DNA of 64,000 nt from Candidatus Omnitrophota bacterium. Its GTDB lineage: Bacteria; Omnitrophota; Omnitrophia; Omnitrophales; Aquincolibacteriaceae. The position numbers were made by a program, and so were the translations under genes. The DNA lies in contig JACKFM010000001.1 in the NCBI GenBank assembly GCA_020632475.1, positions 62,001-126,000 on the forward strand, given 5' to 3'. Numbering within the stretch: position 1 is the first letter of the stretch; the number at the start of each line of letters is the position of its first letter. Of this stretch, positions 38,079 to 47,111 are shown piece after piece. Below the pieces are notes generated by a model. That model saw nothing but the letters and a program-made list of their open reading frames with translations. It was not told the DNA's origin and did not search any database.

Positions 38079-39794
38079 GTGAGTTCAGCACAAAATCAAA
38101 CCAAAGCTGATGGGGGGCGCCTTTTTTTATGGGCCGGATGGGTCTTGGCCGCGGCGGCAGGGTTTCTTTTTTTTGTTTTTTTACACAAAATTCCGCTTTG
38201 GTCCTCTGATGAAGGCCGTTACGGTGAAATTGCCCGGGAAATGTGGGAGAGCCGGAACTTTATTCTTCCGACATTTAATTACGTTGATTATATGGATAAA
38301 CCCGTTTTGGCTCCGATTGCAACGGCATTGACCTATGCTCTTTTGGGTGTAAATGCCTTGACCACCCGATTGCCTCTTGCATTGGCAGCCTTGGCTGGGC
38401 TTCTGATGACCTACCGTGTAACCCAACGGATGTTTAACCGTTTGAGTGCTCAGTCAACCGCCGTTATTTTGATGACATCGCTGGGCTATGTACTGGTCGG
38501 ACGTTTTGCCGTGATTGATATGCTGCTGACCTTTTTTCTAAGCGCGGCATTATTCTGCCTGATGATTGCGGTGACGGAACAAAAAAGGGGATACTATTAT
38601 GCTGCGTATGCCCTGATGGGCCTCACTTTTTTAACCAAAGGGCTTATCGGTGCCGTTTTACCCGGGCTGATCATGCTGTCTTTTCTGATCTGGACGCGTA
38701 ATCTCAAAGAGATCCGGAAAATGCATCTGGGCTGGGGTATTCTGATTTTTCTGGCGATTGTGCTGCCGTGGATTTTGGCGATTTTGAAACAGGAGCCCGA
38801 ATTCCTCGAATTTTTTATTTATGAGCAGCACTTTAAACGGTTTGCAACCGGTTCATTCGGACGTTCACGGCCGTTTTGGTTCTTTTTACCGATCTTTTTT
38901 ATTATCGGATTTCCCTGGTCTTTGTTTTTCCCCTCCGCGATTTGTAAAGGACTCAAAGTTCAGAATTTGAAAGAAAAACAGGTTATCCGGTTTTTAATCT
39001 GCTGGATTGCCATTATTTTTATTTTCTTCAGCATTCCTAAATCCAAACTTCCTTATTATCTGGTGCCGGTTCTTGTCCCTTTTTCGATTCTAATCGGCCG
39101 GCTTTTCAGCCAATGGCTTGACAGTCCGAAGGAGATGAAAAAACCGATGGGCCCGGCCTTTGAAAGGATTTGGGAGGTTATCTGTGTGGTCTGCATTATT
39201 GCTCCCCTGGGGTTGGCCGGTTATATGTTTTTTGGGCCCAAAGAACCGGAACTTGAAATGATTAAGCATCTTCTTCCCTGGGGAACAGTTGTTGTGGTCG
39301 GGGGATCTGCCGCGGCACTATCGTTTTTTGTCTTTGGGCGCCGGACGGCGGCCTTTTTATCACTTTCGGCCATGATGTATTTTGGATTGACTCTGGCCTT
39401 TGCGGGAATGATTGTGATGAGTCCGCTGCAGAGCACCTACGAGTCTGCAGAAATAATCCAGGATATGGCCGGGCCGGATGATTTGGTTGCGGTCTATGGT
39501 TCACCTGACCGTTTTTCAGATCTTCCGTTTCATCTTCAAAAGAGAATTGTGATTGTTTCAACCGACAGGGGAACGTTAGACCGTGAAAGCCGTGAGCCGG
39601 AGCATGCTGAATATAATGAAGGCTGGTTTTTTAACCCCTATGAGTTCGTGCAGTTTTTTAATACCAGCGACAAAAGGATTTTTTGTCTTTTGGAAACAGA
39701 CCGTTTTCAGGAACTTCAACAACTTAATTTGAGCAAGTACTCGGTTCTCAGAAATCAAAATGGGACCATGCTGATGATTAACCGCAAGTCATAG
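38079..39794 (+). CDS. ArnT/PMT-type glycosyltransferase (family 39)
   Basis: 571 residues: about eleven hydrophobic helices followed by a C-terminal soluble part (about 460-571). The catalytic aspartate lies in the first periplasmic loop in SSDEGRYGEIAREMWES (about residues 42-58), as in ArnT and PMT_2 enzymes; FLTKGLIGAVLPGLI is also typical. These enzymes move a sugar from a polyprenyl-phosphate carrier to lipid A or a protein. The acceptor cannot be read here. GTG start at 38079 with an AGGAT site before it. It starts a new transcript after apbE and is followed 6 bp later by the ClC gene. Confidence 0.88.
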   Translation: MSSAQNQTKADGGRLFLWAGWVLAAAAGFLFFVFLHKIPLWSSDEGRYGEIAREMWESRNFILPTFNYVDYMDKPVLAPIATALTYALLGVNALTTRLPLALAALAGLLMTYRVTQRMFNRLSAQSTAVILMTSLGYVLVGRFAVIDMLLTFFLSAALFCLMIAVTEQKRGYYYAAYALMGLTFLTKGLIGAVLPGLIMLSFLIWTRNLKEIRKMHLGWGILIFLAIVLPWILAILKQEPEFLEFFIYEQHFKRFATGSFGRSRPFWFFLPIFFIIGFPWSLFFPSAICKGLKVQNLKEKQVIRFLICWIAIIFIFFSIPKSKLPYYLVPVLVPFSILIGRLFSQWLDSPKEMKKPMGPAFERIWEVICVVCIIAPLGLAGYMFFGPKEPELEMIKHLLPWGTVVVVGGSAAALSFFVFGRRTAAFLSLSAMMYFGLTLAFAGMIVMSPLQSTYESAEIIQDMAGPDDLVAVYGSPDRFSDLPFHLQKRIVIVSTDRGTLDRESREPEHAEYNEGWFFNPYEFVQFFNTSDKRIFCLLETDRFQELQQLNLSKYSVLRNQNGTMLMINRKS

Positions 39795-39800
39795 TCGAAT

Positions 39801-41822
39801 ATGCCTGAAAAAATTTTAAAATTACAAACTCAGAACTACACGTTATTAAGAACGACGCGCATGTTATTCCCGTTTCTTTTTGCCTCTATTGTGGGAGTCG
39901 GTGCGGGTTTTTTAAGTGTGGTGCTGATTCAATGCATCCATTTTTCCGAACATTTCTTTTTCGACGAAGTAAAACCATTTTTTGAAAATTTTCTAAACGG
40001 TTATAGCCTTGTGATCATTCCTGCGATCGGTGGTCTTCTGGTCGGTCTGATTATTTATTGCCTGGCTCCTGAAACCAAAGGGCATGGTGTTCCCGAAGTT
40101 ATGAAGGCGGTTGCCATCCGAGGCGGCCGTATCCGGCCGGTGGTGATGCTGGTCAAAACCATTGCCAGCAGTCTTTCTATCGGTTCAGGCGCATCGGTCG
40201 GACGTGAAGGCCCGGCCGTTCAAATCGGGGCGACGTTCGGTTCATCGCTGGCGCAGCTTTTTAAACTCAATGCGGCTCAGACGAAAAACTTAGTCGCATG
40301 CGGTTCCGCAGCCGGTATTGCGGCCGTGTTTAATGCGCCTCTTGCGGGCGTGATGTTTTCTCTGGAAGTCATCATGCGTGACTTCGGCGCCCGCTCACTG
40401 AGCACAGTCGTTGTTTCCGCTTTGGCCGGCAGTATTGTCAGCCGTTCACTGCTCGGTAACCATCCGGCTTTTATGGTTCCGGTCTACAAGCTCCACAGTC
40501 CGTTTGAGATCGGTCTTTATTTGTTATTGGGGATTGTTTCGGCTTTTGTTGCGCTGCTTTTTATTCATACTCTGGATAAATCCGAAGAGTGGACGGCGCA
40601 TAAGACGAAGATCTACCCCTGGCTCAAACCTGCGCTCGGCGGGTTGGCGGTCGGTGTGATCGGTCTGATTGCACCCGATGTTTTAGGTTCCGGTTTTACC
40701 ACCATTGAACATGCCCTCACCAATCAAATGACTTTGCAGCTTCTTGCGGCACTGGTCCTTCTTAAAATTATTGCGACTTCGGTATCTCTCGGCACCGGAA
40801 GCTCGGGAGGAACTTTTGCGCCAACGCTTTTTGTCGGCGCTGTTTTAGGCGGAGCCTTTGGGCGTCTTTTTTATACTCACTGTCCGTTTCCGGTAGCACC
40901 TCCGGGTGCGTATGCCCTGGCGGGGATGGCCAGCGTTTTTGCCGGGGCGACCCATGCGCCTGTCACGGCGATTTTGCTTATTTTTGAATTAACCGAAGAC
41001 TATAAACTAATTTTACCGATTATGGCTGCGGTTGTGGCTTCAACGGTGCTGACTCAGATTTTAAGTCAGGAATCCATTGATACCGTCAATTTAAAACGCA
41101 TGGGGATTGATGTGCGTCTGTTGCAGGAAACTAAATTTTTATCGGCGCTGCGGGTCGGAGATGCCATGACTCAGAATTTCGAATTTGTTCCTCAGAGTAT
41201 GCCGGCTGAAGATTTGATTCGTAGAATGACCGCCGAAAAAGACAAAGTCTTTTTTGTCAATGATGCTCAAAATGAATGCGTCGGGTTTATTACGATCGAC
41301 GTAATGAAAGATGTCCTGTTTGAAAAAGAAGTTTCGATGATTATCGTGGATGATCTCGTGACCCCGATTCAAGAAGCCGTGATGCCTGAAGACTCCTTAA
41401 GTGAAGCGGCTAACCTCATGACACAGGCTAATGTGAAATATCTGCCGGTCATGGATCCGGCTGACCCCAAGAAAATCGTGGGGGTCATTAAGCGTGAAGA
41501 TTTTCATCATGCCTTTACCCACATTACCCTGAAACAGGCAGAGCTTTTAAACCGTCTGGAAAGGGAGTCTGCCCAGGCCGGAGGTATTCGGCAGTTTTCA
41601 TTCACCCTGCCTTCAAGGTCTTTGCTTAAAGGCACAAGCCTCAAAACGCTTGATCTCCCTAAAGGGGTTGTTTTTACTTCAATTGAACGCCATAAAGAAG
41701 CGGTTATCCCGACCGGAGAAACCATCCTTCAGTCCAAAGATCGAGTTTGGGTGGGGGTGACCAAGCAATATGAACAGAATTTCCGCGAGTGGGTTAAAGC
41801 CAACCATTTAACAATCCATTAA
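39801..41822 (+). CDS. ClC-family chloride channel/antiporter with CBS and TrkA-C domains
   Basis: 673 residues. The ClC core (about 20-440) has the selectivity motifs GSGASVGREGP (about residues 128-138, with the gating glutamate) and GTGSSGGTFAPTLFVG. After it comes a CBS pair (about 450-570: VGDAMTQNFEFVPQSMPAED, DSLSEAANLMTQANVKYLPV), then a TrkA-C/RCK-type C-terminus (about 590-670). It should move chloride across the inner membrane, gated by nucleotides through CBS. The usual GSGIP is GSGAS here, a variation seen in subfamilies that may prefer other anions; whether it is a channel or an exchanger cannot be decided. Confidence 0.92.
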   Translation: MPEKILKLQTQNYTLLRTTRMLFPFLFASIVGVGAGFLSVVLIQCIHFSEHFFFDEVKPFFENFLNGYSLVIIPAIGGLLVGLIIYCLAPETKGHGVPEVMKAVAIRGGRIRPVVMLVKTIASSLSIGSGASVGREGPAVQIGATFGSSLAQLFKLNAAQTKNLVACGSAAGIAAVFNAPLAGVMFSLEVIMRDFGARSLSTVVVSALAGSIVSRSLLGNHPAFMVPVYKLHSPFEIGLYLLLGIVSAFVALLFIHTLDKSEEWTAHKTKIYPWLKPALGGLAVGVIGLIAPDVLGSGFTTIEHALTNQMTLQLLAALVLLKIIATSVSLGTGSSGGTFAPTLFVGAVLGGAFGRLFYTHCPFPVAPPGAYALAGMASVFAGATHAPVTAILLIFELTEDYKLILPIMAAVVASTVLTQILSQESIDTVNLKRMGIDVRLLQETKFLSALRVGDAMTQNFEFVPQSMPAEDLIRRMTAEKDKVFFVNDAQNECVGFITIDVMKDVLFEKEVSMIIVDDLVTPIQEAVMPEDSLSEAANLMTQANVKYLPVMDPADPKKIVGVIKREDFHHAFTHITLKQAELLNRLERESAQAGGIRQFSFTLPSRSLLKGTSLKTLDLPKGVVFTSIERHKEAVIPTGETILQSKDRVWVGVTKQYEQNFREWVKANHLTIH

Positions 41823-41856
41823 GTAAGCGCCGGGTCTCTTATCCATTGAAATTAAA

Positions 41857-41873
41857 TTGGCATATTTGTTGCC
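41857..41873 (+). promoter_or_regulatory. Sigma-54-like promoter upstream of glnN
   Basis: TTGGCATATTTGTTGCC has the GG-N10-GC spacing of a -24/-12 promoter (GG at 41859-41860, GC at 41871-41872). Glutamine synthetase genes are often driven by sigma-54 through NtrC. The same bases also form a TGGCA/TGCCA palindrome, so chance or an operator remain possible. Confidence 0.45.
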
Positions 41874-41889
41874 ATTTATAAACGTAATC

Positions 41890-42033
41890 GACCGTTCTGC
41901 CGGTCTCTAAGGGGAAAAGCAGGCCGATTTGGCCTTAAAGCGTGAATAAAAACGACAAAATTGTTCCAAAAACGTCTTTAAAGCCTTTGACGCGACAAAA
42001 TCCTATTTACAAAGATAAAAGATGAGTTATATT
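41890..42033 (+). promoter_or_regulatory. Structured glnN leader and second promoter
   Basis: The rest of this 319-bp gap holds two short hairpins, GACCG/CGGTC (41890-41905) and AGGCC/GGCCT (41921-41935), then a possible sigma-70 promoter TTTACA (42006-42011), 16-nt spacer, TATATT (42028-42033). A glnN site AAGGAAG lies just before the ATG at 42142. No known riboswitch was recognised, and no gene. Confidence 0.4.
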
Positions 42034-42141
42034 GTCTGTCTCTGGTATCGCGCCGCGGTATCCATACCCTACTTTCAGGGTTTCTAAGACGGCCTTGTAA
42101 AACATCCAATACAATCCATTGAGTTTGAAAGGAAGAAGAAA

Positions 42142-44256
42142 ATGAGTGACATTCAAGATATCACAAAAATTTTTGGAAGTAATGTTTTTAGTCAGAGATT
42201 GATGAAAGAGCGTCTCCCGAAAGAGACCTATAAGGCCTTGATGAAGACAATCCAGCAAGGCAGTTCTCTGGATGCCGATGTGGCACATGTCGTGGCAAAT
42301 GCTATGAAAGATTGGGCCATTGAAAAAGGCGCAACGCATTATACGCATTGGTTTCAGCCCCTGACCGGCAAGACCGCTGAAAAGCATGACGCTTTTATTT
42401 CTCCGACGGCCGAGGGCGGCGTGATTATGGAATTTTCAGGAAAACAATTGATTCAGGGTGAACCGGATGCTTCTTCGTTTCCGAGCGGCGGTCTGCGTTC
42501 TACGTTCGAAGCCCGTGGTTATACCGGTTGGGATTGCACCTCTCCCGCATTCTTGAAAGAGGATGGGGCCGGCAACGTGACGCTTTGCATTCCTACGGTG
42601 TTCTGCTCCTACACCGGTGAAGCGTTAGATAAAAAAGCACCGCTGCTTCGTTCCATGGAAGCCGTTTCTAAACAAGCTGTTCGTGTACTGCGTGCCTTGG
42701 GCAACAAAACATCCACCCGTATTTTTTCAACCGTGGGACCCGAGCAGGAATATTTTTTAATCGACAAAGAATATTATGATGCCCGTCCCGATCTGATTAT
42801 GTCAGGCCGTACGCTTTTTGGTGCTCCGTCCCCTAAAGGACAGGAACTTGAAGACCAATATTTCGGAGCCATCAAAGACCGCATTTCGGCTTTTATGAAG
42901 GATTTGGACATTGAACTCTGGAAAATGGGTATTTCCTCTAAAACCAAACACAATGAAGTGGCTCCCGCCCAATACGAAATGGCCCCGATTTTTTCGACGA
43001 CCAACATTGCTGCTGACCACAATCAGCTTGTGATGGAGACGATGCAAAAGGTGGCTCTTCGTCACGGATTGATTTGTCTACTGCATGAAAAACCGTTTGA
43101 TGGTGTCAACGGATCAGGTAAACATAACAACTGGTCACTGGCTACCGATGACGGTCTCAACCTTCTTGAACCCGGTAAAACCCCGCACGACAATGAACAG
43201 TTTTTGATTTTTCTGAGTGCCGTGGTGGCCGCGGTCGACAAACATGCCGACAAACTGCGTGCCTCCGCCTCCAATCCCGGTAATGATCTCCGCCTCGGTG
43301 CCAATGAAGCGCCTCCGGCGATCATCTCCATTTTTATGGGATCGGAATTGACCCGCATTCTGGAAGCTCTGGGCAGCGGTAAAGCGGCAACATCAGACGG
43401 CCAGCAGTTTTTGCACGTCGGTGTGGATTCATTACCTCCTTTGCCGAAGGACAACACGGACCGTAACCGTACGTCACCGTTTGCTTTTACCGGAAACAAA
43501 TTTGAATTCCGCATGGTGCCTTCGTCGGCTTCAATTTCAGGACCGAACGTTGTGTTGAATACGATTGTGGCCGAAGCGCTTGATCTTATCGCCACACGTC
43601 TTGAAAAGGTCTCTAAAAAAGATCTTGATAAAGAATGTCAGGCAATCGTACGTGAGACGGTCAAAAAGCACGGCCGTGTTATTTTCAACCAGAACGGCTA
43701 TTCTGCCGAATGGGTGAAGGAAGCTAAAAAACGTGGCCTTCCCAATATTGGGTCCATGGTTGATGCCTTAGACCATATGTCCAATGATTCGGCCATTAAG
43801 CTGTTTGGGAAATACAATGTACTTTCCAAGCAGGAACTGCATTCCCGTCATGAGATTTATCTTGAAGGGTATGTTAAAACCATCAATATTGAAGCCCGTT
43901 GTTCTGTTTATATGACCAAGCGTTTGTATATTCCTGCTGTGGTCGAATATACCGAACAGTTGGCCACAACGGTTGCCAGTTTGAAAGAAGCCGGTGCGTC
44001 TGCAGTGATTCAGAAAGATTTGCTGAAGACTGTCAGCGGGTTGCTTGACAATGTGGTGAAGAAGCTGGCTGTGCTTGAGGGAGCTTTGAGCAAGGCTCAG
44101 ACAATCGCTGATCTTGCAACGCAGGCACGCGCCTACCGTGATAAGGTTTTTACGGCCCAGGCTTCTTTGCGCCAGGATGTGGATGCCTTGGAAGATATTC
44201 TGCCAAGTCATCTGTGGCCGGTGCCGACCTATGCAGAAATGCTTTTTAAACTTTAA
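42142..44256 (+). CDS. glnN: Type III glutamine synthetase
   Basis: 704 residues, the usual size of GSIII, about 230 residues longer than GSI. It joins ammonia to glutamate with ATP and is a double-ring dodecamer in known members. Landmarks: the catalytic region STVGPEQEYFLIDKEYYDAR (about residues 195-215), HNEVAPAQYEMAPIFSTTN, and the glutamate/ATP loop DGVNGSGKHNNWSL, followed by the GSIII-specific FMGSELTRILEALGSGK and RNRTSPFAFTGNKFEFR. The C-terminal GSIII tail is helical. It has its own regulatory region and a strong terminator, thus a single-gene unit. Confidence 0.95.
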   Translation: MSDIQDITKIFGSNVFSQRLMKERLPKETYKALMKTIQQGSSLDADVAHVVANAMKDWAIEKGATHYTHWFQPLTGKTAEKHDAFISPTAEGGVIMEFSGKQLIQGEPDASSFPSGGLRSTFEARGYTGWDCTSPAFLKEDGAGNVTLCIPTVFCSYTGEALDKKAPLLRSMEAVSKQAVRVLRALGNKTSTRIFSTVGPEQEYFLIDKEYYDARPDLIMSGRTLFGAPSPKGQELEDQYFGAIKDRISAFMKDLDIELWKMGISSKTKHNEVAPAQYEMAPIFSTTNIAADHNQLVMETMQKVALRHGLICLLHEKPFDGVNGSGKHNNWSLATDDGLNLLEPGKTPHDNEQFLIFLSAVVAAVDKHADKLRASASNPGNDLRLGANEAPPAIISIFMGSELTRILEALGSGKAATSDGQQFLHVGVDSLPPLPKDNTDRNRTSPFAFTGNKFEFRMVPSSASISGPNVVLNTIVAEALDLIATRLEKVSKKDLDKECQAIVRETVKKHGRVIFNQNGYSAEWVKEAKKRGLPNIGSMVDALDHMSNDSAIKLFGKYNVLSKQELHSRHEIYLEGYVKTINIEARCSVYMTKRLYIPAVVEYTEQLATTVASLKEAGASAVIQKDLLKTVSGLLDNVVKKLAVLEGALSKAQTIADLATQARAYRDKVFTAQASLRQDVDALEDILPSHLWPVPTYAEMLFKL

Positions 44257-44276
44257 TTTCTGCTGATCATTTTAAA

Positions 44277-44316
44277 AACCCTTGCCTGTTAACTTCTATG
44301 CAGGCAAGGGTTTTTT
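44277..44316 (+). terminator. Rho-independent terminator of glnN
   Basis: AACCCTTGCCTG (44277-44288) and CAGGCAAGGGTT (44301-44312) form a perfect 12-bp stem with a 12-nt loop, directly followed by T's through 44316. It lies 20 bp after the glnN stop. A classical terminator. Confidence 0.95.
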
Positions 44317-44362
44317 ATTTAGGGTATAGGGCATTTTTTGTAAAAACACGTAGATACCAATT

Positions 44363-45955
44363 ATGAATATTATTCAGGGAATTTTACATCATCCGGTTGG
44401 ACTTCTTTTCATTATCATTGCATTCGGCATTCAAATCGGTCGTATCCCGCTTGGTTTTTTAACCTTAGGGGGGTCGGGGGTGCTGGTGGCCGGACTTATT
44501 TTCGGCCATTTGGGTTATAGTCTCCCTTCTGAAATTCAAACGATCGGAGTCGTTCTCTTTGTCTACTCGGTGGGGCTTCGGGCGGGACCGCATTTTCTGA
44601 CCTCTCTGAAACAATCCGCCGGCAGTTTTGTTTTTCTCGGACTTTTGATTGTTCTTGCCGGGGGCGGGGTCAGCATTGTCTTGAGAAATCTTTTCCATAT
44701 TTCACCCGAAATGATGACCGGTATTTTTGCCGGCGCGATGACGAGCACTCCGGCCCTTGCGGCCGCCATGGAGGCAACGCATAATTCGACCCCTTCAATC
44801 GGCTACGGTGTTGCCTATCCGCTTGGGATCTTAGGGGTTATTCTGATGGTTCAGATCCTGCCGAAATGTTTTGGTATCCGGCTTGAAACTGAAGTTGAAA
44901 ACTACGGGCAGGTTTCAGATCCTCCGCAGATTGTGCGCAAAAGTTATCGAGTGACCAATCCGAATATTAGCGGGCAATCCATGACGGAGTGTCCGGCTTT
45001 TTCTAAAGGTGATTTCCGTTTGATTCGTTTAAGACGCGATGGACGCATCATTACCATTGATCCGGATCAGCCGCTCCAGATGAACGATGAAGTGCTGGTG
45101 GTCGGAAGGCCCGAGGATTTAAAAGCGTTGAGCGTGATTATCGGTGAAGAGTTAGAAGAGGAGATTCCTCAGGCCGACGATGCAAAATCGGAATGGATTA
45201 TCTTATCGTCGAAGAAATTTATCGGGCGCCGGATTGGTAGTCTTGAAATCGGACAACTCTACGGAGTGACTATTTCAAGAATTCGCCGCAGCTCGGTTGA
45301 GTTTGTTCCGCATACCAATTGGATGCTGGAGGCCGGGGATGAAATCAGGATTTCGGGACGTCCTGCGGATATTGCCCGCTTTTCGGCTCTGGCCGGGCGT
45401 GACCGTGAATCACTTTTTGAAACGGACATTTTTTCATTTGCGGTCGGTTTGGCCCTGGGTGTGCTGGTCGGCATGATTAAAATTCCGATCAGCCACAAAC
45501 TCTTTTTCGGTTTTGGTATTGCAGGCGGACCTTTGATTGTCGGTCTTTTGCTTGGGCATATCGGCCGTTTCGGCCAACTGACCGGCCGTGTTCCTAAAGC
45601 TGCAAGTCTGCTGGTCGGCGAACTGGGGCTTTATTTCTTTCTGGCGGTTGCCGGCTGTATGGCGGGTAAAAATTTTGTCGCAATCTTTAAAGATAATGGA
45701 TTAACGCTGATTTTTTGCGGATTCCTGATTACGATTATTCCTGTGATTGTGGCAGCCATTGCCGGACGCCTTATTTTCAAATTAAATTTTTTGGTGCTCC
45801 TTGGAATGATTACCGGCGGCATGACTAGCACGCCGGCCCTTGGTGTTTTAACCAGTAATACGAAATCCGATATCCCTGCATTGGGCTACACAAGTATTTA
45901 TCCGCTGGCCGTTTTGCTCACCACCCTCGCCGCACAGGTTATTGCCTTGATGTAG
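44363..45955 (+). CDS. AspT/YidE-family transporter with TrkA-C domains
   Basis: 530 residues, two homologous membrane halves (about 1-175 and 355-530) typical for the aspartate:alanine exchanger family. Each half carries the duplicated motif: GAMTSTPALAAAMEATHNSTPSIGYG-type in the first (GAMTSTPALA) and GGMTSTPALGVLTSNTKSD-type in the second (GGMTSTPALG), both followed by 'YPLxxL'. Two RCK_C domains (about 195-345) sit between, as in YidE/YbjL. Substrate unknown; AspT itself swaps aspartate for alanine. It is convergent with the minus-strand operon that starts at 50.6 kb. Confidence 0.9.
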   Translation: MNIIQGILHHPVGLLFIIIAFGIQIGRIPLGFLTLGGSGVLVAGLIFGHLGYSLPSEIQTIGVVLFVYSVGLRAGPHFLTSLKQSAGSFVFLGLLIVLAGGGVSIVLRNLFHISPEMMTGIFAGAMTSTPALAAAMEATHNSTPSIGYGVAYPLGILGVILMVQILPKCFGIRLETEVENYGQVSDPPQIVRKSYRVTNPNISGQSMTECPAFSKGDFRLIRLRRDGRIITIDPDQPLQMNDEVLVVGRPEDLKALSVIIGEELEEEIPQADDAKSEWIILSSKKFIGRRIGSLEIGQLYGVTISRIRRSSVEFVPHTNWMLEAGDEIRISGRPADIARFSALAGRDRESLFETDIFSFAVGLALGVLVGMIKIPISHKLFFGFGIAGGPLIVGLLLGHIGRFGQLTGRVPKAASLLVGELGLYFFLAVAGCMAGKNFVAIFKDNGLTLIFCGFLITIIPVIVAAIAGRLIFKLNFLVLLGMITGGMTSTPALGVLTSNTKSDIPALGYTSIYPLAVLLTTLAAQVIALM

Positions 45956-46003
45956 GCAAAGCTGAGCTTGACTTCTAAGTCGCAGACCATAAGTTCTTGT
46001 GTG

Positions 46004-46109
46004 TTTTAAAAAGAAAAATATTGTTCCGAAATGCACCATGCGCTTTGGGAACTTTCCCGCCGCGCATCGCGGTGCGAATTTTTTCTACACAATATTTTTC
46101 TTTTTAAAA
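46004..46109. repeat. Long structured hairpin A (21-bp outer stem, conserved 8/13-nt internal loop)
   Basis: Outer arms 46004-46024 and 46089-46109 are exact reverse complements over 21 bp, all A/T-rich, ending ATTGT/ACAAT. Then comes an asymmetric internal loop: 8 nt TCCGAAAT (46025-46032) facing 13 nt GAATTTTTTCTAC (46076-46088). An inner stem starts GCACC/GGTGC and continues ATGCGC/GCGCAT with a 3-nt bulge. A second element with the same plan lies at 52141-52291. Confidence 0.85.
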
Positions 46110-46138
46110 AATCTAAAAGATAAATCTTAAAGGAAAAC

Positions 46139-46246
46139 GCTGTCATTGCGATCCGCCAGGCTGTGTGGCGGAGAAGCAATCTTGCTTCCCCCTAGAAGAC
46201 TACTTCGTCCCCGCCAAAAATCGTTGCCGAGTCCTCGTAATGACGG
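46139..46246. repeat. Palindromic dispersed repeat (GTCATTGCGA type)
   Basis: Ends GTCATTGCGA and TCGTAATGAC are near-inverse (one G-T). Inside are two hairpins: CCGCCA/TGGCGG and GAAGCAA/TTGCTTC. This 'tgtcattgcga...gaagcaatc...' form is, from general experience, a common non-coding repeat in many bacterial genomes. The gap 45956-46373 contains this, hairpin A and no gene that I can see. Confidence 0.65.
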
Positions 46247-46373
46247 CATTATCATTAAATGGCGCATAAGGTTCTAGAGCAACAGCGCTGGAACTCGTAA
46301 TGACTGTCGTTGTGATAGTTACAAAGACTTATGAAACCAGTTCATAGTGACAGTGACAGATTTTTTGGTTGTC

Positions 46374-47111
46374 TTATTTCAAACTCAGCCTGATCGCTTC
46401 AGGCAGAGTTTTTCTTAAAAGCTGCAATTTTTTTCCGCCCTCAATAAAAATTCTCTGATTCATTTCAATCTCAATACCAAGATAGTGTTTAGAAGGGTGC
46501 TGTTTTCTCAATTGTGTGGTGAAGGCATCCGAGATACCAAGATAGGGGTAGTTCATACGAATCTTGAATCCGGGCGCTAAGGCGGCAAGATTTTTGCGGA
46601 GTCTTCGACAAAAGACGGCTTCCTGCCGGTGTGCCGGGTCAAAAAGCAGGCCGATGTCTGCATTGCGTTTGTGTCCACGCAGAATTGGGGTAAAGCTGTG
46701 AATCGAAAGGTGCAGCACGCAGTGATTGTCTTGAATTCGAGCGGTGACAGCTGTTTCAATTCGGTTGCGATAAGGATGATAGAATTGCTTCAGGATCGTT
46801 TGCCTTTCTGTCTCATTTAAATTACTCAGAAAGCGGCTGAAAAGTGTTTTGCGGTTATGCAGTGAACGGTTTAGATCAATGACAAGGCGGCTGACGACGC
46901 CGGTATAAGCAGGTGTTTTAAGTGTGCGGCTGAGCAGCCGGACCATTTGCAGGGCACCGAGATCATAAGCGTGGTGCGTCTTAAGAATTTTTTCCGGAAT
47001 TCTTTTTTGATACGCTGCAGGAATTTTATTGGAGGCATGCTCACAACTGAGAAAAAGTGATAAATCTTTTTTTTTGCTGTGTTTTTGAGTAACTGTAAAC
47101 TCAGTCCTCAT
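46374..47111 (-). CDS. N-formylglutamate amidohydrolase-family protein
   Basis: 245 residues. Family features: SCEHASNKIPAAY near residue 23, HHAYDLGA (zinc/active-site region), SRLVIDLNRS and LHLSIHSFTP. Classical members split N-formyl-L-glutamate in histidine breakdown, but relatives of this type are found with peptide-ligase genes, as here, where they may cut a related amide. It is the last gene of the minus-strand operon, overlapping the GCS2 gene by 4 nt. The ATG at 47111 lies in a GGACTGAG-type repeat, so the first nine residues (MRTEFTVTQ) are nearly the same as those of the DUF255 protein at 24377 (MRTEWTVAQ). The true start may be a little further in. Confidence 0.85.
   Translation of the reverse strand: MRTEFTVTQKHSKKKDLSLFLSCEHASNKIPAAYQKRIPEKILKTHHAYDLGALQMVRLLSRTLKTPAYTGVVSRLVIDLNRSLHNRKTLFSRFLSNLNETERQTILKQFYHPYRNRIETAVTARIQDNHCVLHLSIHSFTPILRGHKRNADIGLLFDPAHRQEAVFCRRLRKNLAALAPGFKIRMNYPYLGISDAFTTQLRKQHPSKHYLGIEIEMNQRIFIEGGKKLQLLRKTLPEAIRLSLK

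Noticed and set aside
41938..42012. Possible third copy of the hairpin family (ATTGTTCCAAAAACG and TATTTAC)
   Set aside because: Only the left half of the loop and a short right-hand match are present; no outer stem can be formed. It may be a decayed copy or chance.
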